Origin: an uncultured Clostridia bacterium
Lineage (GTDB): Bacteria; Bacillota; Clostridia; Oscillospirales; Ruminococcaceae
Direction of reading: 5' to 3'
Length of the DNA: 64,000 nucleotides
Assembly: GCA_945829235.1 (NCBI GenBank)
Contig: CALZUA010000010.1
Location: 1 to 64,000 of the forward strand
The notes under the pieces were generated by a model that did not search any database, was not told the DNA's origin, and worked only from the letters and a program-made list of their open reading frames with translations. A program made the position numbers and the translations under genes. Shown here in pieces: positions 55,287 to 63,626 of the stretch. How positions within the stretch are numbered: position 1 is the first letter of the stretch; every line of letters starts with the position of its first letter.

Positions 55287-55819
55287 TTCTTCTCCCTTTC
55301 CTCGTTTTCGTCAACAACTGCCGCGCGAACGTGAACAACGTCCGTGCTTTTTTCCTCGTGGGACAGCGTGTTAATTCGGTGAATTGCCATTCTGATTATT
55401 ATCACAATCAGAAAAATATAGAGAAACAGCCGAAAATTCAGCAAATTTACCGCAATTCCAAGCGAAATTTCCTGAAATGTCAGCATACTCTCAAATATTA
55501 TCAGCAACAGCGGCAGTTTTATGAGTGATACCGAAAAAGCGTACCAATCATAGATATCCTGCGCGTTTTTCTTGGTAATATTATACCGTTTAAACGCGTG
55601 ATTTTTCAGCGTGAGCACAGCGTAAACTGCAAGAACTCCCAGCGCAAGCGCGGGAAATATCGCCGAAATTGCCGCTCTTTCGCCGCTGATAGCCTCGCCG
55701 CCGTTTATAAACCGCTCGGTCATATAGACAATAACCGCCGCTCCCGCAAGCGATATTATGTCGCAGATTATCCGCGACAATTTGTAGGAGCGGCGGACTG
55801 TGATTTTGCCGATTTTCAT
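55283..55819 (-). CDS. Unknown membrane protein inside the pyrimidine operon
   Basis: 178 residues with four predicted membrane helices (IICDIISLAGAAVIVYM, AISAIFPALALGVLAVYAVL, a weak one near LIKLPLLLIIFESML, and FRLFLYIFLIVIIIRM) and charged ends. Not recognised. It overlaps carB by ATGA at its start and pyrK by ATGA at its end, so translation is coupled on both sides. That placement suggests a role tied to pyrimidine synthesis or uptake, but nothing in the sequence proves it. Confidence 0.7.
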   Translation of the reverse strand: MKIGKITVRRSYKLSRIICDIISLAGAAVIVYMTERFINGGEAISGERAAISAIFPALALGVLAVYAVLTLKNHAFKRYNITKKNAQDIYDWYAFSVSLIKLPLLLIIFESMLTFQEISLGIAVNLLNFRLFLYIFLIVIIIRMAIHRINTLSHEEKSTDVVHVRAAVVDENEEREKK

Positions 55820-58800
55820 ATCTTCGTTATGTCAACAAGCTCGATATCCGAGATACTGCGCTTCGCTTCAAGGCAGTCGAGAAGCGCGTTCGCGGTATCT
55901 ATCGCAGTCAGGCACACAATCGAGCGCTCAACCGCTTTTCTTCTCATACGAACGCTGTCCAGCGACGGTTTTCTGCCCGTTTCGGAAGTCGAGATAACGT
56001 AGCTTATCTCGCCGCTTTCGAGAAGCGTGATAACGTTCGGCTCTTGCTCCTCGTGAATTCTGTAAACGTGGTTCGCGGCAATCATATTTCTGTTGAGAAC
56101 CGAAGCCGTGCCGCCCGTTGCGTAAATCTTGAAGCCAAGCTCCTCGAAACGCGAAGCAATCTCGATAATCTCGTTTTTGTCGCTGTCGCGAACGGAAATC
56201 AGCACGCCGTAGCTTCCGTCTTTGGAGTTCGGGTTCGGACCGTCCGCGGGGTGAGTGAACTTGTAGCCCGCCGCCATAAGCCCCTTGTAAAGCGCGTCAC
56301 CGAATGTTCTCGCAATGCCGAGGCACTCGCCCGTTGACTTCATCTCGGGACCGAGCTGGTTGTCAACATCGTGGAGCTTCTCAAAGCTGAACACCGGCAC
56401 TTTTACCGCAATATAATCGGCTTCGCGGTAAAGTCCGCTCTTGTAGCCCATATCTTTCAGCTTTTTGCCGAGAATAATTTTTGTCGCGAGGTCAACCATC
56501 GGTACACCCGTAACCTTGCTGATGTAAGGAACTGTTCTCGATGAACGCGGGTTAACCTCGATTACATAAACCTCGTGGTTGTACACAACGTACTGAATGT
56601 TTACAAGACCGATGACGTGGAGCGCTTTCGCAAGCTTTTCCGTGTAATCCACGATAACCTTTTTGATGTGCGCCGATAGATTCTGACACGGATAAATCGA
56701 AATCGAGTCGCCCGAGTGTATTCCCGCGCGCTCAACGTGCTCCATAATGCCGGGAATTACAAAATCCTCGCCGTCACAAATCGCGTCAACCTCGACTTCC
56801 GTTCCCATCATATATTTGTCGATAAGAACGGGATTTTCCAGCTCGTGAGAGGTGATTATCTTCATATATTCCGAAACATCGGAGTCAGCGTGCGCGATAA
56901 TCATATTCTGTCCGCCGAGAACGTAAGACGGACGCAACAAAACGGGATAACCAAGCTCGTTCGCTGCCTTCAGCGCTTCTTCCTCGGTGAAAACGGTTTC
57001 GCCCTTCGGACGCGGGATATTGCACTTTTCAAGCAGCTCGTCAAACAGCTCTCTGTCCTCTGCCGCGTCAATGTCGGCAGCCTGCGTTCCGAGAATGCGA
57101 ACACCCATTTCCGTGAGGTATTTCGTGAGCTTAATCGCGGTCTGTCCGCCAAACTGAACCACGCAACCGTAAGGCTTCTCGGTTGCCACAAGCGCTTCAA
57201 CGTCCTCTTTCGTGAGCGGGTCGAAGTAAAGGCGCGTGCCCGTGTCAAAGTCCGTGGAAACGGTTTCGGGGTTGTTGTTGCAGATAATCGCTTCGCAACC
57301 CTCTTCCTTCAATGTCCAAACGCAGTGAACCGAGCAATAGTCGAACTCAATTCCCTGTCCTATGCGGATAGGTCCCGAACCGAAAACGATAACCTTTTTC
57401 TTGTCGGACGGGTGCTGCTCGATAAACTCGGCAGCTTCGTTCTCCTCGTCAAAATCGTTGTAGAAATAAGGCGTTTCCGCGGAAAATTCAGCCGCGCAGG
57501 TGTCAACCATCTTGTAAACCGCAAGCTTTTTCGCGGGGCATTTTTGTCCGGAAATGCGCTCAATCGTGCTGTCGAGATAGCAATATTTCTTCGCGGTTTC
57601 GTATTTTTCAACCGTGAGCTCGCCCTCGGCAAGCCACTTTTCAAGCTCGACAAGATTGTTCAGCTTTGCGATAAACCACTTGTCAATCTTGGTGATTTCG
57701 TGTATTCTGTCGATGGAAATTCCGCGCTTCAGCGCCTCGAAAACGCAGAACGAGCGGTCAACGTCCACGTCATAGAGCTTCTTCCCAACCTGTTCATCGG
57801 TAAACTCGGTGAAATCGCGCTTTGTGAGCGTGTCCATTCCAAGCTCAATCGAACGCACCGCTTTCATCATTCCCGCTTCAAAGCTCGGCGCAATCGCCAT
57901 AATTTCGCCCGTCGCTTTCATCTGCGTGCCGAGCGTTTTCTTCGCGTAAACGAATTTATCGAAAGGCCATTTCGGGAATTTAACAACAAGATAATCCAGC
58001 GCCGGCTCAAAAGCAGCGTAGGTTTTTCCCGTAACCTGATTTACGATTTCATCGAGCGTGTAGCCGACGGCAATTCTAGCCGCAACCTTTGCTATCGGGT
58101 AGCCGGTTGCCTTAGAAGCAAGCGCCGATGAACGCGAAACACGCGGGTTAACCTCGATAACCGCGTACTCAAAACTGTCTGGTTTCAGCGCGAACTGGCA
58201 GTTGCACCCGCCCTCAACTTTGAGTGCCTGTATGATATCGAGAGCCGCTGTACGGAGCATCTGATATTCCTTATCGGCAAGCGTTACCGCGGGTGCAACG
58301 ACAATCGAGTCGCCCGTGTGAACGCCGACAGGGTCAAAGTTCTCCATCGAGCAGACCGTGATGACGTTGTTTTTGCTGTCGCGGATAACCTCAAACTCGA
58401 TTTCCTTCCAGCCCGAAATGCACTTCTCAACCAAAATCTGCGTTATCGGTGAAAGGCGCAGACCGTTTGTCGCGATTTCGTGGAGTTCTTCACGAGTTTC
58501 CGCGATACCGCCGCCCGTGCCGCCCAAAGTAAACGCAGGGCGCACGATAACGGGATAACCGATTTCCTCCGCGAACGCCATCGCGTCCTCGAGATTTTCC
58601 ACAACCTTTGACGGTATACACGGCTGTCCGATTTCCTCCATCGTGTCCTTGAAAGCCTGTCTGTCCTCGGCTTTGTGGATTGTTTCGGGATTTGAACCGA
58701 GTAATTTCACACCGTGCTCGGCAAGAAATCCGCTCTCGGCGAGCTGCATCGACAGCGTGAGCGCGGTCTGTCCGCCGAGGTTTGAAACAACGCTGTCGGG

Positions 58801-59046
58801 CTTTTCTATCTCGATTACACGTTTAACCACATCAAGCGTGAGCGGCTCGATATAGATTTTGTCCGCCATATGCTTGTCGGTCATAATTGTCGCGGGGTTC
58901 GAGTTTATCAGAACAACCTCCAAGCCCTCCGCCTTGAGCGCGCGGCAAGCCTGCGTTCCCGCATAGTCAAATTCGGCTGCCTGTCCGATAACGATAGGTC
59001 CCGAGCCGATTACAAGAACCTTTTTTATATCACTTCTCAACGGCAT
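55816..59046 (-). CDS. carB: Carbamoyl-phosphate synthase large subunit
   Basis: Makes carbamoyl phosphate from bicarbonate, ammonia and two ATP. 1076 residues with the duplicated structure: each half begins with a nucleotide fold (VIGSGPIVIGQAAEFDYAG and VFGSGPIRIGQGIEFDYC) and has an ATP-grasp domain (ERPAFTLGGTGGG-like VRPAFTLGGTGGGIAET; LRPSYVLGGQNM); a C-terminal regulatory MGS-like domain (KIYATGGTASVLN) follows. 1 base separates it from carA. Lies in the pyr operon, so it likely supplies pyrimidines, perhaps also arginine. Confidence 0.97.
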   Translation of the reverse strand: MPLRSDIKKVLVIGSGPIVIGQAAEFDYAGTQACRALKAEGLEVVLINSNPATIMTDKHMADKIYIEPLTLDVVKRVIEIEKPDSVVSNLGGQTALTLSMQLAESGFLAEHGVKLLGSNPETIHKAEDRQAFKDTMEEIGQPCIPSKVVENLEDAMAFAEEIGYPVIVRPAFTLGGTGGGIAETREELHEIATNGLRLSPITQILVEKCISGWKEIEFEVIRDSKNNVITVCSMENFDPVGVHTGDSIVVAPAVTLADKEYQMLRTAALDIIQALKVEGGCNCQFALKPDSFEYAVIEVNPRVSRSSALASKATGYPIAKVAARIAVGYTLDEIVNQVTGKTYAAFEPALDYLVVKFPKWPFDKFVYAKKTLGTQMKATGEIMAIAPSFEAGMMKAVRSIELGMDTLTKRDFTEFTDEQVGKKLYDVDVDRSFCVFEALKRGISIDRIHEITKIDKWFIAKLNNLVELEKWLAEGELTVEKYETAKKYCYLDSTIERISGQKCPAKKLAVYKMVDTCAAEFSAETPYFYNDFDEENEAAEFIEQHPSDKKKVIVFGSGPIRIGQGIEFDYCSVHCVWTLKEEGCEAIICNNNPETVSTDFDTGTRLYFDPLTKEDVEALVATEKPYGCVVQFGGQTAIKLTKYLTEMGVRILGTQAADIDAAEDRELFDELLEKCNIPRPKGETVFTEEEALKAANELGYPVLLRPSYVLGGQNMIIAHADSDVSEYMKIITSHELENPVLIDKYMMGTEVEVDAICDGEDFVIPGIMEHVERAGIHSGDSISIYPCQNLSAHIKKVIVDYTEKLAKALHVIGLVNIQYVVYNHEVYVIEVNPRSSRTVPYISKVTGVPMVDLATKIILGKKLKDMGYKSGLYREADYIAVKVPVFSFEKLHDVDNQLGPEMKSTGECLGIARTFGDALYKGLMAAGYKFTHPADGPNPNSKDGSYGVLISVRDSDKNEIIEIASRFEELGFKIYATGGTASVLNRNMIAANHVYRIHEEQEPNVITLLESGEISYVISTSETGRKPSLDSVRMRRKAVERSIVCLTAIDTANALLDCLEAKRSISDIELVDITKI

Positions 59047-59047
59047 A

Positions 59048-60139
59048 TCATTTACCCTCCATCAGCTGAATAAACTCATCGAACAAATACGATGTGTCGT
59101 GCGGACCTCCGCACGCTTCGGGGTGGAACTGAACCGTAAAGGCAGGCGCATTTTTATAGCGGATACCTTCGCAGGTGCCGTCGTTGTTGTTAATGTGGCT
59201 GATTTCGCCTGTGCTCTCGGGGAGCGTTTCTGCCACAACCGCATAGCCGTGATTTTGCGACGTGATAAACGTGCGGTCAATCGCCAAATCCTTGACGGGC
59301 TGATTTCCGCCGCGGTGACCGTACTTCATCTTGGTTGTAGAAGCGCCGTTTGCAAGCGCAAGAAGCTGGTGTCCCAGACAAATACCGAACGTGGGAATTT
59401 GCGCGGGAATAAGCTCACGCAGCGTGTTTATCGAAACGGGATTTTGCTGGGGGTCGCCGGGGCCGTTCGAGAGCATAATTCCATCGGGATTAAGCGCTTT
59501 TATCTCCTCTGCCGTTGTGTTGTGCGGAACAACCGTGACGTTGCACCCGCGCTTTATCAGCTCACGTCTGATGTTGAACTTGTAGCCGTAGTCAATCAGC
59601 ACAACATTGTACTTCGCGTTCTCCGCAGAAAAAGTCTGCTTCTCCTTAACGCTGACCTTCGGCACGGGCGGCTCTTCCTTGTAATTTCTGATTTCTTCAA
59701 GGAGCGCGTCACGGTCGAAATCTCCGCAGACAATCGCACCGTTCATAACGCCGAATTCGCGGATAATTCTCGTCAGTTTTCTCGTGTCGATGTCGTAAAT
59801 TCCGACAATTCCGTGCGATTTTATATAATCGTTCAAATTACCCTCGCAACGAAAATTTGACGGGAAATCGCAGTACTCGCGGACGATATATCCCGAAACC
59901 ACGCTCCCGTTGCTCTCGGGGTCGATTTTGTTTACGCCGTAGTTTCCGATAAGCGGGAAGGTCTGCGTGATAATCTGCCCGCAGTAGGACGGGTCGGTGA
60001 GCGTTTCCTGATAGCCCGTCATCGCTGTTGTGAACACGATTTCTCCCAGCACCTTACCCTCAGCGCCGAACGATTTCCCCTCGAAAACCGTTCCGTCCGC
60101 CAGAACCAAGCTCGCTTTCTTTTTGTTCTCAAAAATCAT
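59048..60139 (-). CDS. carA: Carbamoyl-phosphate synthase small subunit
   Basis: Glutaminase subunit that feeds ammonia to CarB. 363 residues. N-terminal domain with GEIVFTTAMTGYQETLTDPSY; class I amidotransferase domain with the nucleophile in FGICLGHQLLALA and the His/Glu pair in QFHPEACGGPHDT. AAGGAG precedes the ATG. Between pyrF and carB. Confidence 0.97.
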   Translation of the reverse strand: MIFENKKKASLVLADGTVFEGKSFGAEGKVLGEIVFTTAMTGYQETLTDPSYCGQIITQTFPLIGNYGVNKIDPESNGSVVSGYIVREYCDFPSNFRCEGNLNDYIKSHGIVGIYDIDTRKLTRIIREFGVMNGAIVCGDFDRDALLEEIRNYKEEPPVPKVSVKEKQTFSAENAKYNVVLIDYGYKFNIRRELIKRGCNVTVVPHNTTAEEIKALNPDGIMLSNGPGDPQQNPVSINTLRELIPAQIPTFGICLGHQLLALANGASTTKMKYGHRGGNQPVKDLAIDRTFITSQNHGYAVVAETLPESTGEISHINNNDGTCEGIRYKNAPAFTVQFHPEACGGPHDTSYLFDEFIQLMEGK

Positions 60140-60150
60140 TTTTTTGCTCC

Positions 60151-61086
60151 TTAACCGTTTACAACGATTTTTCCAACCTGCGCCATAATTTCATCGCGCA
60201 TACGGATTGCTTCTCTGCGCGCTGCCTCAGCAAATTCGTGCTCGCTGACTTTCTGTTTCTGATAAGCGCACATAATTCCTCTCGAGCTGTTTACGATGCC
60301 GCCCAAGCCGTTCTTGTCGAACGCGCCCGCGATATCCGCGGCAGTCGCTCCCTGAGCACCATATCCGGGGATAAGGAAAAACGTTTTCGGCAAAAGCGCG
60401 CGCAAGGTCTTTATCTGCTCGGGATATGTAGCTCCGACAACCGCTCCCACACCGCTGTAACCGTACACTCCCGGAAGCTCCTCGCCCCACTTTTCGCACA
60501 TTTTTCCCATAACCTCGTACACGGGCTCGCCGTCAATCAGCCTGTCCTGAAGCTCGCCGCTCGATGGATTTGACGTTTTTACAAGCACGAAAATGCCCTT
60601 GTCATTCTCCGAGCAAATCTTCAAAAGCGGTTTAATTCCGTCACTTCCGAGGTAACCGTTCACCGTCAGCGCGTCGCCCAGAAACGGCTCAATCTCGGTT
60701 GAACCAACCTTAACTTTCCCGAGATGCGCCGCCGCATACGCTTCCATTGTCGTGCCGATATCGTTGCGCTTGCCGTCCGTGATGACGTACATTCCCTTTG
60801 AACGCGCGTATTCCTGCGTTTTGTAAAGCGTTTTCATACCCGCCGCGCCGTACATCTCGTAATAAGCCGCCTGCGGCTTTACCGCGGGAACAATGTCGTA
60901 AAGCGCATCGATAAGCCCTTTGTTGAACTCGAGAAGCGCCTTTGCCGCACCTTTGAGCGTTTCGCCGTACTTCTCAAAGCAACGCCTTTTGATGTACTCG
61001 GGGACGTAATCCAGCTTCGGGTCAAGTCCCGCTACGGTGGGGTTTTGCATCTGTTCAATTTTCTCAATCAATCGGTCAAGTGACAT
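60151..61086 (-). CDS. pyrF: Orotidine 5'-phosphate decarboxylase
   Basis: Last step to UMP. 311 residues, the longer type 2 form. PTVAGLDPKLDYVPEY at the start, catalytic Lys/Asp in ITDGKRNDIGTTMEAYA, LVKTSNPSSGELQDR and FLIPGYGAQGATAADIAGAF are characteristic. GGAG precedes the ATG; 12 bases after pyrC. Confidence 0.95.
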   Translation of the reverse strand: MSLDRLIEKIEQMQNPTVAGLDPKLDYVPEYIKRRCFEKYGETLKGAAKALLEFNKGLIDALYDIVPAVKPQAAYYEMYGAAGMKTLYKTQEYARSKGMYVITDGKRNDIGTTMEAYAAAHLGKVKVGSTEIEPFLGDALTVNGYLGSDGIKPLLKICSENDKGIFVLVKTSNPSSGELQDRLIDGEPVYEVMGKMCEKWGEELPGVYGYSGVGAVVGATYPEQIKTLRALLPKTFFLIPGYGAQGATAADIAGAFDKNGLGGIVNSSRGIMCAYQKQKVSEHEFAEAARREAIRMRDEIMAQVGKIVVNG

Positions 61087-61098
61087 ATTTTCTTCTCC

Positions 61099-62370
61099 TT
61101 ACTTATCTTCATAGACGATTTTCCCGTCTACAATAGTCTTTTTAACTCTGCCTTTGAGCGTCATTCCCTTGAAGCAGGTGTTGTGGGATTTGCCGTGGAG
61201 CTTCTCGGGAACAACCGTCCACTCCTCGTTCAGGTCAACAATCGCGATATCGGCGGGTTCACCCTCGCTGAAATTGCCGCCCGCGATGTTAAGGATTTTG
61301 CGCGGGTTCACGCACATCATTCTCACTATCTTAGAGAGCGTAAGCTTGCCGGTGTGATAAAGCTGGGTGAGGGTAACCGCAAGCGAGGTTTCCAGCCCGA
61401 CAACACCGTTCGGTGCTTTCTCAAAATCGGCTTTTTCCTCGGGAGAATGGGGCGCGTGGTCGGTTACAATGCAGTCAATCGAGCCATCGCAGACGCCCTC
61501 GGTTATCGCCTCAACATCTTCAGCCGTGCGAAGCGGTGGGTTCATTCGGTAGTCCGCGTCACGCGCGCGAAGCTTTTCATCGGTTAACGTGAAATAGTGC
61601 GGACAGGTTTCCGAGGTTACCATAACTCCGTACCGCGCCGCCATTCTCAACAACAGCATACTAGTTGCCGTAGAAACGTGCGCGATGTGAATAGGCATCT
61701 CCAAGTCACCCGCAAGCACGATTTCCCGCGCTGTCGAGATATCCTCGGAAATGCGGTGCATTCCCTTAACGCCAAGCTCCTTTGAAACCGCGCCGCTGTT
61801 GATAATTCCTCCCGCGACAACATCTTGGTCCTCGCAGTGCGAAATCACTTTCAGTCCCGCGTAGTGCGCCTTGACAAGCGCCTGAGCCATAATTTTCGCG
61901 TTCTTCACGGGCTTTCCGTCATCGGATACCGCCACGCAACCCGCTTTCCTCAGCTCCTCAAAATCGCAAAGCTCATCGCCTTTCAGCCCTTTTGTTATAC
62001 AACCGACAGGGTAAACCTTGACCTTGGACTGCTTCGCTTTATCGAGAATATATTTCACGGTTTCGGCGTTATCCACAACCGGAGTTGTGTTCGGCATACA
62101 AGCAACAGCGGTTACTCCACCCGCAACTGCGGCATCTCCGCCCGTGATGATGTCCTCCTTGTGAGTTTGACCGGGGTCGCGCAGGTGAACGTGCATATCG
62201 CAAATTCCCGGTATAACCGCAAGCCCCGTGCAGTCGATAACCTCGTCCGCATTCTCGTCAATTTTTGGCGCAAGTTTCACGATAACGCCGTCCTCCGCGA
62301 GAATATCCGCCGTTCCCTCAAACCCGTTCGCGCTATCCACAACATACCCTTTTTTCAGCAAAAGCCTCAT
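61099..62370 (-). CDS. pyrC: Dihydroorotase
   Basis: Zinc amidohydrolase that closes carbamoyl-aspartate to dihydroorotate. 423 residues, class I. Metal site GICDMHVHLRDPGQTHKE, SDDGKPV, ISHCEDQD, IAHVSTATS and CIVTDHAPHSPEEK are all present. ATG at 62370 with TAGGAG is preferred to the track's start 14 codons upstream, which would overlap pyrR. pyrB (aspartate transcarbamoylase) and pyrE are not in this window. Confidence 0.95.
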   Translation of the reverse strand: MRLLLKKGYVVDSANGFEGTADILAEDGVIVKLAPKIDENADEVIDCTGLAVIPGICDMHVHLRDPGQTHKEDIITGGDAAVAGGVTAVACMPNTTPVVDNAETVKYILDKAKQSKVKVYPVGCITKGLKGDELCDFEELRKAGCVAVSDDGKPVKNAKIMAQALVKAHYAGLKVISHCEDQDVVAGGIINSGAVSKELGVKGMHRISEDISTAREIVLAGDLEMPIHIAHVSTATSMLLLRMAARYGVMVTSETCPHYFTLTDEKLRARDADYRMNPPLRTAEDVEAITEGVCDGSIDCIVTDHAPHSPEEKADFEKAPNGVVGLETSLAVTLTQLYHTGKLTLSKIVRMMCVNPRKILNIAGGNFSEGEPADIAIVDLNEEWTVVPEKLHGKSHNTCFKGMTLKGRVKKTIVDGKIVYEDK

Positions 62371-62384
62371 ATTTTCTCCTATCT

Positions 62385-62936
62385 TCAACCCGAAGCGCCG
62401 TCCGCTTCGCATATTACAACCTTGTCCGCTCCGTCAATCTCCTTGACCATAACCCGCACTTTCTCGCTATGAGAAGTCGGCAAGTTTTTCCCGATATAAT
62501 CGGCTCTTATCGGCAGTTCTCGGTGACCTCGATCAATCAGCACGGCAAGCTGTATCACCTTTGGTCTGCCCCGTGACACAAGCGCGTCCATTGCCGCTCT
62601 CGCCGAGCGCCCCGTGAAAATCACGTCATCGATTATCACAACGTGCTTTCCCGTGATGTCAAAATCAATCTTGCTCGCGTCGTCCGCGCCGTGTCTGCGT
62701 TCATCGTCGCGAAACGGCGTTATATCAAGCAGTCCCGTGGGGATTTCCCTGCCCTCGTTTTCGGCAATCTTCGCCGCAATCCGCTTCGCAAGCACCGCGC
62801 CCCGCGAATAAATCCCGATTAAACACAGATTATCCGCGCCCTTACTGCGCTCGATTATCTCAAAGGAAATCCGTGTTATCGCACGCGAAACGGCGTTTTC
62901 ATCAAGAATTTCCGCTTTAACCGCAAGTTCCTCCAC
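62385..62936 (-). CDS. pyrR: PyrR, pyrimidine operon regulator / uracil phosphoribosyltransferase
   Basis: RNA-binding attenuation protein that senses UMP and may also convert uracil to UMP. 183 residues. Phosphoribosyl-pyrophosphate loop VVIIDDVIFTGRSARAAMDAL and the RGHRELPIRADYIGKNLPT stretch are diagnostic. The ORF track uses an ATG at 62963 that lies directly after the leader terminator's T-run without a ribosome site; the GTG at 62936, 9 bases after GGGAGG, is the better start. First gene of the pyrimidine operon. Confidence 0.92.
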   Translation of the reverse strand: MEELAVKAEILDENAVSRAITRISFEIIERSKGADNLCLIGIYSRGAVLAKRIAAKIAENEGREIPTGLLDITPFRDDERRHGADDASKIDFDITGKHVVIIDDVIFTGRSARAAMDALVSRGRPKVIQLAVLIDRGHRELPIRADYIGKNLPTSHSEKVRVMVKEIDGADKVVICEADGASG

Positions 62937-62962
62937 CCGCGCATTCCTCCCAAAATTTTCCA

Positions 62963-62986
62963 TAAAAAAACCGCGTATAAACGCGG
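62963..62986 (-). terminator. Leader terminator (candidate attenuator) of the pyr operon
   Basis: CCGCG-tttata-CGCGG followed by TTTTTTT on the minus strand, between the promoter and pyrR. Upstream hairpins CGCGG/CCGCG (63012-63026) and GTCGG/CCGAC (63053-63072) share arm sequences with it, so alternative pairing could decide read-through. The standard PyrR-binding consensus is not obvious. Confidence 0.7.
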
Positions 62987-63102
62987 CAAAAGGCTAGATT
63001 TATTCCCAAAACGCGGATTTTCCGCGCGGAATTACCACAAAATCCAAACCTTGTCGGCGTCGCCGCACCGACTTAAAAGCCGCTGATTTCGTATCTCTAT
63101 AC

Positions 63103-63131
63103 ATTATAATAGAAAATCGCGGTTTTGTCAA
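63103..63131 (-). promoter_or_regulatory. Predicted sigma-A promoter of the pyr operon
   Basis: Minus strand: TTGACA (63131-63126), 17-base spacer, TATAAT (63108-63103). It gives a leader of about 160 bases before pyrR. Confidence 0.85.
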
Positions 63132-63169
63132 GGGGGAAACCGTTTTTTCGGCAAAATTTTATAAAAAAT

Positions 63170-63570
63170 CTACTTTGCCAAAAGCCACTCTTTCGCGTCC
63201 TCAAGCCCTTTAAAAAGCCTGTCTCAAAGCCATTTCCCGCTAAATCTTTCTTGAATTTACGAACTTTCTGCCTGTCAAGACCGACAAACGCGATTTTCAG
63301 AAAACGTTTCCCGCGCCCGCAAACCGCGGTTTTTACTGCTTCGATGATTTTCTCGGTAACCTCGGTTTCATCAAAAACAAAGCAAACATACGCGTAAGCC
63401 GACGGCTTTGTGAAATGCTCCACGTCACGGCTGAGCTTTTCGAGCACAAGCTCCTCGAAGCCGAAAATCCCGTCAAGGTGCTCAAACCAGATTTCCCCGC
63501 CGTTATACGGGAGCGCGAAGGATTTCTTTTGGTAACCCGCAAGCTCCTTGCCGTTTATCTTTTCGGGCAA
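63170..63570 (-). pseudogene. Small STAS/SpoIIAA-like protein with C-terminal frameshift
   Basis: About 133 residues. VCFVFDETEVTEKIIEAVKTA and FLKIAFVGLDRQKVRKFKKDL look like a STAS-type domain. After GFET the annotated frame becomes basic and improbable and runs across the pyr promoter to 63097; one base shifted it reads LFKGLEDAKEWLLAK then TAG at 63172-63170, a natural end. So a one-base deletion near 63222 is likely. The start is probably TTG at 63570 after GAGGTGA; the track's start at 63606 lies inside a terminator. A sequencing error would equally explain the shift. Confidence 0.65.
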
Positions 63571-63594
63571 AACTCTCACCTCAAATTGAGAAAA

Positions 63595-63615
63595 ACCCGA
63601 GCGCAAAACTCGGGT
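63595..63615 (-). terminator. Intrinsic terminator after the flavoprotein gene
   Basis: ACCCGAG-cgcaaaa-CTCGGGT, 7-bp stem with T-runs, 12 bases after the fprA-like stop on the minus strand. Confidence 0.8.
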
Positions 63616-63626
63616 TTTCGTGTATT

